Source of the DNA: Eubacteriaceae bacterium
GTDB lineage: Bacteria > Bacillota > Clostridia > Lachnospirales > Lachnospiraceae
Assembly (NCBI GenBank): GCA_910575665.1
Contig: CAJTFB010000013.1
Coordinates: 1-64,000 of the forward strand
Length of the DNA: 64,000 nt
Direction of reading: 5' to 3'
Shown: positions 33,476 through 42,944 of the stretch, piece by piece
How the letters are laid out: each line of letters opens with the position of its first letter
Position numbering within the stretch: position 1 is the stretch's first letter
Notes under the pieces: generated by a model
Databases searched by the model: none
What the model saw: only the letters and a program-made list of their open reading frames with translations
What the model was told of the DNA's origin: nothing
Position numbers and translations under genes: made by a program

Positions 33476-33808
33476 TCACACCAAAGCCCCCATGAAATAC
33501 AGGATCAGATAGATGATGATAATGACCCCATTAAAGACCGAACCAATCGTGGGGGTGGTGACATAGATGTCCTCTCGTTTCAGACATCTCAGCGAAAGCA
33601 CAAAGCCCGTCACGGAGAGCAGTAAATTCAAGATGCCCAGGTATCCGTACATGATTCCGCCATTTCCTTTTTCCATGCCGGAACACACAAACAATATGAT
33701 CATCATGGCAAAAGACAACGCCGCCAGCAGGGCAGACAGAATCCCCTGCAGCGGATGCTTTTTATCTGTAAACTGAATCTTTCTTCTCTTCCCGATACGA
33801 ATCTGCAT
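33476..33808 (-). CDS. Small membrane protein, DUF6142-like
   Basis: 110 residues with three hydrophobic segments (about 23-43, 53-72 and 88-107). Short basic N-terminus RIGKRRKIQFTDKKHPLQG. This resembles small Lachnospiraceae membrane proteins grouped as DUF6142, with no known function. It is downstream of a VanZ-like gene with a 12-base gap, so the two are likely co-transcribed after pheT. Confidence 0.65.
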   Translation of the reverse strand: MQIRIGKRRKIQFTDKKHPLQGILSALLAALSFAMMIILFVCSGMEKGNGGIMYGYLGILNLLLSVTGFVLSLRCLKREDIYVTTPTIGSVFNGVIIIIYLILYFMGALV

Positions 33809-33820
33809 ATATTTCCTCCA

Positions 33821-34297
33821 TTACGAAGCGCTATTTTTCCTGCGTACGAAGTTCCAGATAAACCGGCAGATACCATAACATAGATACCCCAGTACGACGC
33901 CTATCGTATTCAAAAACAGGTCATCCACATCAAAACATCCAACCTTCGTCACCAGCTGTACGGTCTCCACCACCAGACTGAACAAAAAGCCGAGGAGAGT
34001 TATCTTCAAAAAATCCAGAAAATATCCACGGCGCCTTTTTTCCAGGCTCGGCACAAAAAAACCAAAGGGCATGAACACTACCACATTTCCCACCAGATTG
34101 ATCATGACAAAACCAAATCCCAGGATATCCCGGTGACGGATGTACCGGGTAATCTCCCGGAACAACACAAGGTTGTACTGATAATCAGTGTAATGGGTAG
34201 TGCGCCCATATTCTTCACTGAAAAACAGAAAATAAATCAGAAGTACCATGTAACCGATAAAGGCAAGTGCCAGTAAGTTACGAATCAATTTTTTCAA
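33821..34297 (-). CDS. VanZ family membrane protein
   Basis: 158 residues, four to five membrane segments. The VanZ pattern is clear: YNLVLFREITRYI, LVGNVVVFMPFGFFVP, and VETVQLVTKVGCFDVDDLFLNTIGVVLGY with its conserved Asp-Asp-Asn motif. VanZ gives low-level teicoplanin resistance in enterococci; most homologues have no known role. It lies 20 bases after pheT on the same strand. Confidence 0.88.
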   Translation of the reverse strand: MKKLIRNLLALAFIGYMVLLIYFLFFSEEYGRTTHYTDYQYNLVLFREITRYIRHRDILGFGFVMINLVGNVVVFMPFGFFVPSLEKRRRGYFLDFLKITLLGFLFSLVVETVQLVTKVGCFDVDDLFLNTIGVVLGYLCYGICRFIWNFVRRKNSAS

Positions 34298-34317
34298 AAC
34301 AATCCCTCCAAGGAATA

Positions 34318-36756
34318 TTATTGACGTATTTTTACTCCTAAGCTTTCCATTTTCTTCAGTATTTTATCCATCACCGCCGTCACGTCCTTATCCTCCAGCG
34401 TGCGGTCCGCGGCACGGAATAGAATGGAATAAGCCAGTGACTTCTCATCTGCTGCCAGCTGCTCTCCTTCGTACACATCGAACAGTTTATAACTCTCCAG
34501 AATCTTTCCGCCATTTTTACGGATGATCTCCTCCACCTGTCCGGCGAGAACATTCTTCTTCATCACAAGGGAGATATCTCTCGTGACAGCAGGGAATTTG
34601 GCAACTCCTTTATATTTGATATCAAAATCCGCCAGCTCCGCCAGCATCTCCACGTCCAGAACCGCCACATAGGCCTTGGTTCCAATGCTGTAATGATCCA
34701 ATACTTCCGGATGTACCTCACCCAGAAATCCCAGCGTCCTGCCCTCCAGTACAATATCCGCCCGGCGCCCCGGATGTAAGTAGGGACGGTCATCCTCCGG
34801 TGTGTAGGAAAGGGTCTTATGAATTCCCAGTTTATCAAAAATTCCCTCTACCACACCTTTCATGTCGAAGAAATCACCCTCTCCGTACATTCCCAGTGTC
34901 AGCTGCAGACGCTCCTCCGGAAGCTCCTCCAAAGGAAGGCTCTTGGGCAGATAAATGTTCGCCAGTTCATACAGCCTTACATCCTTATTTCTGCGGTTGT
35001 AGTTGGTGGAAAGGGAAGTCAGCATTCCATTCAGCGACAGGGTTCTCATGATACTGTAATCCTCTCCCAGAGGGTTAGAGATCACAATCGCCTTTCTCAC
35101 GTCGCTTTGCTCCGGAATCAACAGTTTGTCGAATACTTTTGGACTCTCAAAAGAATAACTCATTCCCTCACAGAAGCCCGCCTGCTCTACTACATTTCTC
35201 GCAATGTTACTGATCTCTGTCTGATAAGATAATTTTCCGGCTGTCGCCTCACCGCTGGGAAGGGTGGCAGGAATTTTGTCATAGCCATAAAATCTTGCCA
35301 CTTCCTCTGCCAGATCAGCCAGACGGTGAACATCCTGTCTCCAGGTTGGCACATGCACCAGCCGTTTTTCCCGGTCCACCGGAAGACATACCATCTCAAA
35401 ATAACGGATCATTTCTTCTTCACTGATGTCGGTTCCCAGAAGGGCATTGATCTTTTCCGGATCGTATGCCACGGTCTCCTCTTCCCGTTTTACCGGATAA
35501 ATATCCACACAGCCGCCTACAACGGTGCCGGCGCCCAGCTCCTCGATCAGCTGGCAGGCGCGGTTCATCGCCTCCAGGGTGGTATTGGGATCCAGTCCTT
35601 TTTCAAACTTCGCCTGGGCGTCGGTACGCATGCCCAGCTTTTTCCCGGACAGACGAATATTGGTGCCGTCAAAGCACGCCGCCTCAAAAAGCATCGTTTT
35701 CACGTCATCGGTGATCTTGGAATTTTCTCCACCCATGATGCCGGCGATGCCCACTGCCTTCTCTCCGTCGCAGATCATCAGTATGGAATCATCCAGCTGG
35801 CGCTCCTGTCCATCCAGGGTCATAAAGGTCTCTCCCTGCTTTGCATTTCTCACAACGATCTTTCTGCCGGCAATGGTATCCAGATCATAGGCATGCATTG
35901 GCTGGGAGTATTCCTCCATCACATAGTTGGTGATATCCACAATATTGTTGATGGGACGGATTCCGCATGCCGCCAGTCTTCTCTGCATCCACTCCGGTGA
36001 CGGCGCCAGCTTGATATCTTTTACCACCCGCGCCACATACCGGGAACAGAGCTCCTTATTTTCTATCTCTACAGAAATATAATCTTCTGCCTTCTCGTCG
36101 TTGCCCACTGCTTTTACCTCCGGCGGACAGAAGGGTTTGCGGAAGGTCGCCGCTGCCTCTCTGGCGATACCGATCACGCCAAAGCAGTCCACGCGGTTAG
36201 AGGTCACCTCGTATTCAAAATTGGCATCCCGCAGTCCCAGAAGCGCGATGGCGTCGCTGCCCACCGGCGCATCTTTATATTCGAGATTGTCACTGAGGAT
36301 ATAAATCCCATTTTCCGGAGCGTCGGGATAAAAATCTCTGGAAGATCCCAGTTCCTCGATGGAACACATCATGCCACAGGACTCCACACCGCGAAGTTTT
36401 CCCTTTTTGATCTTGATGCCTCCCGGTGTCTTAGATCCATCATGACCGCCTGCCACACGGCCCCCGTCAAGCACCACAGGAACTTTCTGCCCCTCTTTCA
36501 CATTGGGCGCTCCCGTCACGATCTGTACCTGGGTTCCCTGCTCATCCACTGATACCTGGCAGACAACCAGCTTATCCGCATCCGGATGCTTTTCGATCTT
36601 ATCAATCCTTCCCACGATAATCTGATCCAGATCCTCGTCAAATTTTTCATATCCCTCCACTTTGGTACCAGACAGGGTCATGGCGTCCATGTACTCCTTT
36701 TCGGTACATTCCAGTTCCGGAACATATGCTTTTATCCACGATAATGGTGTATTCAT
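34318..36756 (-). CDS. pheT: Phenylalanine-tRNA ligase beta subunit
   Basis: 812 residues, full length. From the N-terminus: a tRNA-binding OB domain (about 40-150, with VCQVSVDEQGTQVQIVTGAPNV), the B3/B4 editing domain, B5, the catalytic-like core and the C-terminal ferredoxin-fold anticodon-binding domain (KYKGVAKFPAVTRDISLVM). It pairs with PheS into an alpha2-beta2 enzyme and edits Tyr-tRNA(Phe). It is directly downstream of pheS (59-base gap) under the same T-box control. Confidence 0.96.
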   Translation of the reverse strand: MNTPLSWIKAYVPELECTEKEYMDAMTLSGTKVEGYEKFDEDLDQIIVGRIDKIEKHPDADKLVVCQVSVDEQGTQVQIVTGAPNVKEGQKVPVVLDGGRVAGGHDGSKTPGGIKIKKGKLRGVESCGMMCSIEELGSSRDFYPDAPENGIYILSDNLEYKDAPVGSDAIALLGLRDANFEYEVTSNRVDCFGVIGIAREAAATFRKPFCPPEVKAVGNDEKAEDYISVEIENKELCSRYVARVVKDIKLAPSPEWMQRRLAACGIRPINNIVDITNYVMEEYSQPMHAYDLDTIAGRKIVVRNAKQGETFMTLDGQERQLDDSILMICDGEKAVGIAGIMGGENSKITDDVKTMLFEAACFDGTNIRLSGKKLGMRTDAQAKFEKGLDPNTTLEAMNRACQLIEELGAGTVVGGCVDIYPVKREEETVAYDPEKINALLGTDISEEEMIRYFEMVCLPVDREKRLVHVPTWRQDVHRLADLAEEVARFYGYDKIPATLPSGEATAGKLSYQTEISNIARNVVEQAGFCEGMSYSFESPKVFDKLLIPEQSDVRKAIVISNPLGEDYSIMRTLSLNGMLTSLSTNYNRRNKDVRLYELANIYLPKSLPLEELPEERLQLTLGMYGEGDFFDMKGVVEGIFDKLGIHKTLSYTPEDDRPYLHPGRRADIVLEGRTLGFLGEVHPEVLDHYSIGTKAYVAVLDVEMLAELADFDIKYKGVAKFPAVTRDISLVMKKNVLAGQVEEIIRKNGGKILESYKLFDVYEGEQLAADEKSLAYSILFRAADRTLEDKDVTAVMDKILKKMESLGVKIRQ

Positions 36757-36815
36757 TCTACTAACCTCTTTTCTTTTATTTACGGATGTCCGTCGGCACT
36801 GCGCCGCATCCTATA

Positions 36816-37835
36816 CTAAAACTGCTCCAGAAAACGCTTGTCATTTTCATAGAGAAGACGCATATCGTCAATTTCGTATTTCAGCAGTGCGATTCGCTCC
36901 AAACCAACTCCGAAAGCAAAACCTGTGTATTCTTCCGGATCGATGTGGCTCATCTCCAATACGTGGGGATGAACCATTCCGCAGCCCAGGATCTCAATCC
37001 AGCCCTCGCCCTTACAGAAACGGCAACCCTTTCCGCCGCACTTAAAGCAGGTCACATCCATCTCCGCGCTCGGCTCTGTAAATGGGAAATGATGGGGGCG
37101 GAATTTTACCTTTGTTCCCTCTCCAAACAGCTCTCTGGCAAATTCTGACAGGGTGCCCTTCAGATCTGCAAAGGTGATATTTTTATCAATCACAAGTCCC
37201 TCGATCTGATGAAAGGATGGAGAATGGGTGGCGTCCACCTCATCGGAACGGAATACTCTTCCCGGTGCGATCATGCGGATCGGAAGCTTTCCTTCCTCCA
37301 TCACCCGAACCTGTACCGAAGAGGTCTGGGTACGCAGCAAAAATTTATCATTGATATAAAAGGTATCCTGCTCATCCTTCGCCGGATGGTTCGCCGGGAT
37401 ATTCAATGCCTCAAAGTTATAATAATCATATTCCACTTCGGGGCCTTCCACAACCTCATAACCAAGTCCCACAAATATTTTTTCCACTTCTTCCAGCGCA
37501 ATGGTATTCGGGTGTCTATGTCCCAGTTTCGGTTTCTTTCCCGGAAGAGTCACATCGATCACTTCGGCTTTCATCTTCTCTTCGCGGAGAGCTTTAGCAA
37601 ATGCTGTTTTTTTCGCCTCCAGCTTTGCCTCGATGTCTTTTCTCGCCTCGTTCACCAGCTGGCCTACCTTCGGCCGATCCTCCGGCGCCACATCTTTCAT
37701 AGATTTAAGCACGCTGGTAAGTTCTCCTTTTTTTCCAAGAAATGCCACCCGGATATCATTCAGCTTATCCAGTCCTTCAGATGTCTCGATCTGAGACAGG
37801 GCATCCTTCATGATCTTTTCAAGTTTTTCTTTCAT
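36816..37835 (-). CDS. pheS: Phenylalanine-tRNA ligase alpha subunit
   Basis: 339 residues from the ATG at 37835 (N-terminus [17 protein letters not shown]), the usual PheS start with GAGGAG just before it. The open frame runs 97 codons further upstream, but that stretch is the T-box leader. Class II synthetase motifs are seen: [12 protein letters not shown] and the motif-3 sequence [20 protein letters not shown]. An insertion [16 protein letters not shown] may bind zinc, as seen in other Clostridia. It forms the catalytic subunit. Confidence 0.96.
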   Translation of the reverse strand: MKEKLEKIMKDALSQIETSEGLDKLNDIRVAFLGKKGELTSVLKSMKDVAPEDRPKVGQLVNEARKDIEAKLEAKKTAFAKALREEKMKAEVIDVTLPGKKPKLGHRHPNTIALEEVEKIFVGLGYEVVEGPEVEYDYYNFEALNIPANHPAKDEQDTFYINDKFLLRTQTSSVQVRVMEEGKLPIRMIAPGRVFRSDEVDATHSPSFHQIEGLVIDKNITFADLKGTLSEFARELFGEGTKVKFRPHHFPFTEPSAEMDVTCFKCGGKGCRFCKGEGWIEILGCGMVHPHVLEMSHIDPEEYTGFAFGVGLERIALLKYEIDDMRLLYENDKRFLEQF

Positions 37836-37989
37836 GATCTCCTCATTTCCGCAGGATACATATTTTATCCTGCTGCTTCGTTTTATAGTCTGTATCCAGA
37901 AATAACATGCAAGGTGCGGCTGAGAAACGCGCACCTCTAAAGAATTGCCTTCGCCATTCTTTGGCTCCGCAGGGTGAACTTTCCTACTA

Positions 37990-38330
37990 AAATAAAAAAG
38001 TCCGTCCCCCACAGGCATGTTCTCCATGCTTACAAGGGACGGACTTACATCTCCGCGGTACCACCCTGATTCCCACCACTCACAGAAAAGCTCTTTTTCT
38101 CTTCCCTGATCACAGCAGGCACTCATTATCGCTTAACGCGCAGCCACGCCGCTCCCTACTGAATTTCAGAAACGGAACTCCGGTGTGAATGTCAATGACC
38201 CAGGGAACCTGACAGAACTTTCAGCCGGCGATTCTGTCTCTCTGATGGAAATGGATCACATCTGGAGAAATACCTCCTGCACCATCTTCGTCTTTATCAA
38301 TTTTGATTAATGGTATCACATTATGGGCCG
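37990..38330 (-). ncRNA. T-box riboswitch leader of pheST
   Basis: The minus strand holds the T-box core AGGGTGGTACCGCGG (38053-38067), which pairs with the acceptor end of uncharged tRNA. Downstream is a terminator: AAGTCCGTCCC (37998-38008) with GGGACGGACTT (38036-38046), then a T-run. Upstream, the long structured leader (stem I region) begins near 38330. UUC triplets that could read tRNA(Phe) are present, but I could not settle which one is the specifier. Uncharged tRNA(Phe) should open the terminator and raise pheST expression. It accounts for most of the gene-free stretch 37836-38427. Confidence 0.92.
37993..38046 (-). terminator. T-box-controlled terminator
   Basis: An 11-pair stem followed by a T-run on the minus strand, mutually exclusive with the antiterminator that uses the T-box core. 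Confidence 0.85.
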
Positions 38331-38427
38331 TGATGTCAATAATTTTTTCGTTCGCATTCCAGATAATCTGTCAAGCACTTCCAATGCTATCATACCCTTT
38401 ATTGGTCAATATACTTTCATTAACTTT

Positions 38428-38688
38428 TCACCACTTCCTCCTCACATGGGGACAATACCCCTTTTTTCTCACCGCCCGCACTGCCACATAACAGCCGCAC
38501 TGTCCGCAGAGCCCGCTGCGAAGCTCCGGACAGGTGTCACAAATCAAAAGCCTTCTCTCATGCTCCTGGGGAGATACCTTGTCTTCCTCTGGAATGTTGG
38601 CGATGTAATCCTCCAGCTTGACCCGTTCCTTTTCCAGCATCTCCTTTGTCCACATACATTTGCGGCAAAATGGTATCTGTTTTCCCAT
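38428..38688 (-). CDS. Small Cys-rich protein, DUF6171-like
   Basis: 86 residues from the ATG at 38688, which follows AGGGGG. Eight cysteines stand in pairs: FCRKCMW near the N-terminus, then CDTC, CGQCGC and one near the end (KKGYCPH). This looks like one or two zinc-ribbon sites. Similar small proteins in Lachnospiraceae are grouped as DUF6171 with no known role. It stands between the GH51 gene and the T-box leader, in the same direction. Confidence 0.7.
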   Translation of the reverse strand: MGKQIPFCRKCMWTKEMLEKERVKLEDYIANIPEEDKVSPQEHERRLLICDTCPELRSGLCGQCGCYVAVRAVRKKGYCPHVRRKW

Positions 38689-38775
38689 GATCCCCCTCAT
38701 TTCTCCAATCCACGGTACTCTCCGCCCAGATCATTTAGGGGCGGCACAGACCGCCGCCCCATGCAATAAGATCCA

Positions 38776-40254
38776 TTATTTCAAAATCAGTGTCACCACA
38801 CTGCATGGCGGCATTTTCACTGACAGGCAGCCCTCTGCCAGAGAAGCTCCATCAAATTCTACCGGCTTCACCACATCCTCCTTCTCAAAGGAATTAAAAT
38901 CGTCCATCTTTCCAGTGAGAATCCTTCCGCTCACAGAGGAAAATTCACCTTCTACGCTTGTAGAAATCTCAATCTCTTCGGAAAGGGAAGCATTTGCCAG
39001 GGTAATGGTCAGCTCACCTTCTTCGTTGATGGAAGCAGAAGAAGAAATCAACGGAATGTTGTAACCTTCGCATTCTTCCATCGGAGTATCTACAAAGCAG
39101 TCTACAAGTGTAGCATTCTGGTGACGTTTGTACATCTCAAACACGTGATAGGTCGGTGTCTTTACGATTTTAGCACCTTCTGTCAGGATCACTGCCTGGA
39201 GTACATTTACTACCTGGGCGATGTTTGCCATAGAGATGCGGTCACAGTGACGGTTGAAGATATTCAGGTTCAATGCCGCTACCATGGCATCCCGCATCGT
39301 ATTCTGCTGATACAGAAATCCCGGATTTGTCCCCTCTTCTACCTGGAGCCAGGTGCCCCACTCGTCCACGATCAATTTAACCTTGTGCTCCGGATCGTAT
39401 TTGCTCATGATCTCCAGATGGCGGTCGATCATCTCCTCGATGCGCAGAGTCAAGTCAATGGTCTCATAGTATTCCTTCGCATCAAACTGCGTCGCCTTGC
39501 TTTTCTTCTCCCAGCCACAGGGCACGGTATAATAGTGCAGGCTGATGGCATCGGCAAAGCGGTCGCCGATAATACTCATGAGTTTATCCGTCCACTCATA
39601 ATTGGCCCCGTCCGGTCCGCAGGCGATCTTGTACAGCTTATTGTCGCCGTAATCCCGGCAGTATGTCTGGTATCTGCGGTAGATATTGGCATAGTAATCC
39701 GGCGTCATATTGCCGCCGCAGCCCCAGTTCTCATTGCCCACGCCAAAATATTTTACCTTCCAGGGCTCTTTTCTTCCATTTTTCTGGCGCAGTTTTGACA
39801 TCGGTGACTCTCCGTCAAAGGTCATGTACTCGATCCATTCTGACATCTCCCGCACGGACCCGCTGCCCACATTTCCATTTATGTAGGGCTCACAACCCAG
39901 CTGATCGCAGAGCTCAAAAAATTCATGGGTTCCAAAGCTGTTATCTTCTACCACACCGCCCCAGTGGGTATTGATCATGCGCTTTCTGTTCTCCTTCTCG
40001 CCGATTCCATCCATCCAGTGGTACTCATCGGCAAAACATCCGCCCGGCCAGCGAAGCACCGGAATCTCCAATTCCTTCAATGCCTCTACCACATCGTTTC
40101 TCATTCCATTTGTGTTAGGGATCTCAGAATCCTCTCCCACAAAAATTCCCTCATAGATACATCTTCCCAAATGCTCCGAAAAATGACCGTAAATTTCCTT
40201 GTTAATCTTTCCCATTTTACGTTTTGCGTTAATCATTCCTGTAACCTTTTTCAT
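38776..40254 (-). CDS. abfA: Intracellular alpha-L-arabinofuranosidase, GH51
   Basis: 492 residues, no signal peptide, so intracellular. The GH51 barrel is clear: [28 protein letters not shown], the acid/base Glu in GVGNENWG near residue 175 and the nucleophile Glu in VDEWGTW near 293. The C-terminal beta domain ends with the usual [12 protein letters not shown]. It removes terminal arabinose from imported arabino-oligosaccharides from plant hemicellulose or pectin. No arabinose catabolic gene is adjacent. Confidence 0.94.
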   Translation of the reverse strand: MKKVTGMINAKRKMGKINKEIYGHFSEHLGRCIYEGIFVGEDSEIPNTNGMRNDVVEALKELEIPVLRWPGGCFADEYHWMDGIGEKENRKRMINTHWGGVVEDNSFGTHEFFELCDQLGCEPYINGNVGSGSVREMSEWIEYMTFDGESPMSKLRQKNGRKEPWKVKYFGVGNENWGCGGNMTPDYYANIYRRYQTYCRDYGDNKLYKIACGPDGANYEWTDKLMSIIGDRFADAISLHYYTVPCGWEKKSKATQFDAKEYYETIDLTLRIEEMIDRHLEIMSKYDPEHKVKLIVDEWGTWLQVEEGTNPGFLYQQNTMRDAMVAALNLNIFNRHCDRISMANIAQVVNVLQAVILTEGAKIVKTPTYHVFEMYKRHQNATLVDCFVDTPMEECEGYNIPLISSSASINEEGELTITLANASLSEEIEISTSVEGEFSSVSGRILTGKMDDFNSFEKEDVVKPVEFDGASLAEGCLSVKMPPCSVVTLILK

Positions 40255-40377
40255 GGTAATATCCTCCTGATTATATTGTTTTCATCGATATCTGGACATT
40301 TGCCCTTGTATCATCATACATAACAAAGCTGCCAAAGAAAATAGATTATTTTGGTGCGCTTATGTATTTTTTTGTAA

Positions 40378-40506
40378 TTAGATCGACGGCCAATATTTCT
40401 CAAAATCCTCGACATCAGCTGTACATGCAGAGCGCGCCAAGAAACTTCGTTCCTCCCTGCTGATACGCTCCTGTAGCTCCTCACTGAGCCCATTATAGGC
40501 CGCCAT
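40378..40506 (-). CDS. Possible 42-residue protein with repeat-derived C-terminus
   Basis: An open frame MAAYNGLSEELQERISREER ending YWPSI. The composition is protein-like and the start lies 12 bases after the pdxK stop, but there is no good ribosome site. The last codons and the TAA are a degenerate arm of the TAGCTCGACGG repeat family (40378-40396). It may be the tail of a deleted gene or a real small protein. Nothing else is seen in the gap 40255-40517. Confidence 0.35.
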   Translation of the reverse strand: MAAYNGLSEELQERISREERSFLARSACTADVEDFEKYWPSI

Positions 40507-40517
40507 ATATAATCTCG

Positions 40518-41348
40518 CTATCGTAATTTATGAAGTACCTCTTCAAAACACACCCCATCTGTCTCTGGTATATCAAATGACTCCGTCACACGGATACACT
40601 CCTGCACAAAAGCCGCCGCCTTACGGACAGAGGTCTCAAAATCCACCCCATTGACACAGTCGGCGGCGATAATGGATGAGAAAATGTCTCCGGTGCCGGA
40701 ACGCACCTTCCCCACCCTTTTCTGCCGCAACAGCTTACATTCTCCAGGAACCTCACTTACTGCATTGGAGATGAACTGTCCGGAATCCAATCCAGATACC
40801 ACGATCTTCTTCGCTCCCAGCTCCCGCAGACGCGCCATCATCTCCAGCAGTTCTTTCCGCTGCCAATTCTTATCCTTAAAGGGCATCCCGGTGAGCATAC
40901 AAGCTTCCGTAACATTGGGTGTGAGAATATCGGCATACTCTACCAAATGCTTCATCTTGTCGCACATTTCCTCTGTATAGGTGGGATAGGCTTTTCCATT
41001 TTCCCCCATAACCGGATCGATAATCACCTGGGTTCTCTCATCCCGGAACTGACGGATAAATTCCCGCACAATCTCGATCTGTTCCGCCGATCCCAGGAAC
41101 CCGCTGGCAATGCCCTCAAAACGGAGATCCAGTTTTTCCCATTCCTCCATAAACCTCGGCATCTTATCCGTAAAATCATTATAATAATAGGATGGAAAAC
41201 CCGTATGGTTGGAAAATATGGAAGTTGGCAGCAGACAGGCCTGTACTCTCATATGGGAAATCACCGGAAGGGATACTGCCGCAGAACACCTTCCAAAACC
41301 CGATATATCATTGATGACAGCTATTTTTTTCTGTTTATTGTGCGACAT
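40518..41348 (-). CDS. pdxK: Pyridoxal/pyridoxamine kinase
   Basis: 276 residues from the ATG at 41348, with AGGAG eight bases upstream. Ribokinase-fold B6 kinase: VINDISGFGRCSAAVSLPVIS at the N-terminus, the family motif IDPVMGENGKAYPTY, LTPNVTEACMLTGMPF, and the anion hole GTGDIFSSIIAA with the catalytic Asp. It phosphorylates pyridoxal, pyridoxine or pyridoxamine in the salvage of vitamin B6. The start overlaps the end of the symporter gene by 14 bases, so the two are translationally coupled. Confidence 0.9.
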   Translation of the reverse strand: MSHNKQKKIAVINDISGFGRCSAAVSLPVISHMRVQACLLPTSIFSNHTGFPSYYYNDFTDKMPRFMEEWEKLDLRFEGIASGFLGSAEQIEIVREFIRQFRDERTQVIIDPVMGENGKAYPTYTEEMCDKMKHLVEYADILTPNVTEACMLTGMPFKDKNWQRKELLEMMARLRELGAKKIVVSGLDSGQFISNAVSEVPGECKLLRQKRVGKVRSGTGDIFSSIIAADCVNGVDFETSVRKAAAFVQECIRVTESFDIPETDGVCFEEVLHKLR

Positions 41349-42759
41349 TGCTTCCACTCCTATATTTTCCAAAAAAATCTTTTGTCTCTCTCACAACCAC
41401 GCCACCAAGGGCAAATAGCGCGATCATATTCGGTATGGCCATCAAACTGTTAAAAATATCTGCTATGGTCCACACCGCGGCTACCGTCATATACGGTCCG
41501 ATGAATACCGCGGCGATGTAGAGCCAGCGGTATACTTTTACCACCTTCCGGCTTCCCGACAGATATTCTAGACACCGTTCCGAATAGTAATCCCAGCCCA
41601 GAATCGTCGTAAAGGCAAAAAATACGAGACAGAGCATCAGGATAAAAGAGGCTGCCTGCGCCGGAATCGGCAAGCCATTTTGAAAGGCATAGGTGGTGAC
41701 CTGTACTCCCTCCAGCCCTTCCACTCGCCAGGCCCCAGTGAGAACGATGGATATCCCCGTCATAGAACAGATGATAATTGTATCGATAAAGGTCCCTGTC
41801 ATGGACACAAGCCCCTGTCTCACCGGTTCCTTCGTCTGGGCTGCTGCCGCTGCGATGGGCGCCGATCCCAGTCCCGCTTCATTAGAGAAAATTCCCCTGG
41901 CAACTCCCTTCTGTACCGCAACAATCATGCTTCCCACGACCCCTCCTGTCACGGCAGAGGGATCAAAAGCTCCCCGCAGAATTTCTCCCACAGCCGCCGG
42001 GATCTCTGTAATATTGCACACCATAAGGACGACACAGAACAATATGTAAGTAACAGCCATCAACGGTACTACCACCTGAGACACGCTAGCGATCCTGCGG
42101 ATTCCCCCGATGACCACCAACGCCACACATATGGCAAGGAGTATTGAGGAAATAACTACCGTCCAGGAATACTCTCCCAGCCCAGGGATATTTACAGTAT
42201 GTACCTGATCTGGATCAAAAAAGCCTTGAATCGCCGATGAAATACCGTTGACCTGGGAAAATGTTCCGATTCCAAAAAGCCCCACACAGGCGCCAAAGAA
42301 GGCAAATATTTTTGCCAGCGGCCGCCACTTTTTCCCCATACCCATTTCGATATAGTAAAATGGTCCACCCAATACATGGCCATCTTGATCCACCGTCCGG
42401 TATTTCACCGCGAGAAGTCCCTCTGCATACTTGGTCGCCATACCAAAAAGAGCCGCTGTCACCATCCAAAAAAGAGCTCCTGGTCCCCCCAGGCAGATGG
42501 CAGTCGCCACACCCACGATATTTCCTGTGCCGATGGTGGCAGATAAAGCCGTGCACAGTGCCGCAAAAGAAGTGACTTCACCGGTTCCTCCCTCTTCATT
42601 TTTCACCATCCACTTGAGAGCCAAGGGCAGCCTTCGCATCTGCATGAACCCCAGCCGGAATGTCAGATACAATCCTCCGGCAAGGATCAGAACCATAAGT
42701 GGAACACCCGTTATAAACTCATTTATCGCTACAAGAATTTCATCGATCTGTGACAACAT
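41335..42759 (-). CDS. Amino acid carrier, alanine/glycine:cation symporter (AGCS)
   Basis: 474 residues from the ATG at 42759, which has GGAGGAGG ten bases before it; the frame is open 21 codons further without a site. About ten to eleven membrane segments. The family marks are seen: GGPGALFWMVTAALFGMATKYAEG, VKYR...GGPFYYIEMG, and VARGIFSNEAGLGSAPIAAAAA. AGCS proteins take up alanine or glycine with sodium. It is coupled to pdxK, which is an unusual pairing; B6-dependent alanine metabolism is one possible link. Confidence 0.92.
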   Translation of the reverse strand: MLSQIDEILVAINEFITGVPLMVLILAGGLYLTFRLGFMQMRRLPLALKWMVKNEEGGTGEVTSFAALCTALSATIGTGNIVGVATAICLGGPGALFWMVTAALFGMATKYAEGLLAVKYRTVDQDGHVLGGPFYYIEMGMGKKWRPLAKIFAFFGACVGLFGIGTFSQVNGISSAIQGFFDPDQVHTVNIPGLGEYSWTVVISSILLAICVALVVIGGIRRIASVSQVVVPLMAVTYILFCVVLMVCNITEIPAAVGEILRGAFDPSAVTGGVVGSMIVAVQKGVARGIFSNEAGLGSAPIAAAAAQTKEPVRQGLVSMTGTFIDTIIICSMTGISIVLTGAWRVEGLEGVQVTTYAFQNGLPIPAQAASFILMLCLVFFAFTTILGWDYYSERCLEYLSGSRKVVKVYRWLYIAAVFIGPYMTVAAVWTIADIFNSLMAIPNMIALFALGGVVVRETKDFFGKYRSGSNVAQ

Positions 42760-42944
42760 AAAATTACTTCCTCCTCCAAATCCTGTTAAAAAGATAATAA
42801 CGATTTTAAGTAAAAAAGTCAAGCCAAAGCAAAATACTACTTCCCATTTTATGAAACATTTGTTATACTTAGCTCAATGGAAATATTTATTCAACATTAA
42901 GGAATATGATAAAGGGATACAACAGAGAGAATGGGGGACTGACT

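Noticed and set aside
35326-36000. 224-codon plus-strand frame
   Set aside because: Antisense to pheT, which is fully supported by domain content.
37836-38126. 97-codon N-terminal extension of PheS
   Set aside because: The open stretch is the T-box leader; it holds the T-box core and terminator, and PheS homologues begin at the 37835 ATG.
38735-38762. GGGGCGG/CCGCCCC hairpin after the GH51 gene as a terminator
   Set aside because: The stem is short and no T-run follows on the minus strand, so it was not called.
39121-39798. 225-codon plus-strand frame
   Set aside because: Antisense to the GH51 arabinofuranosidase; no family feature.
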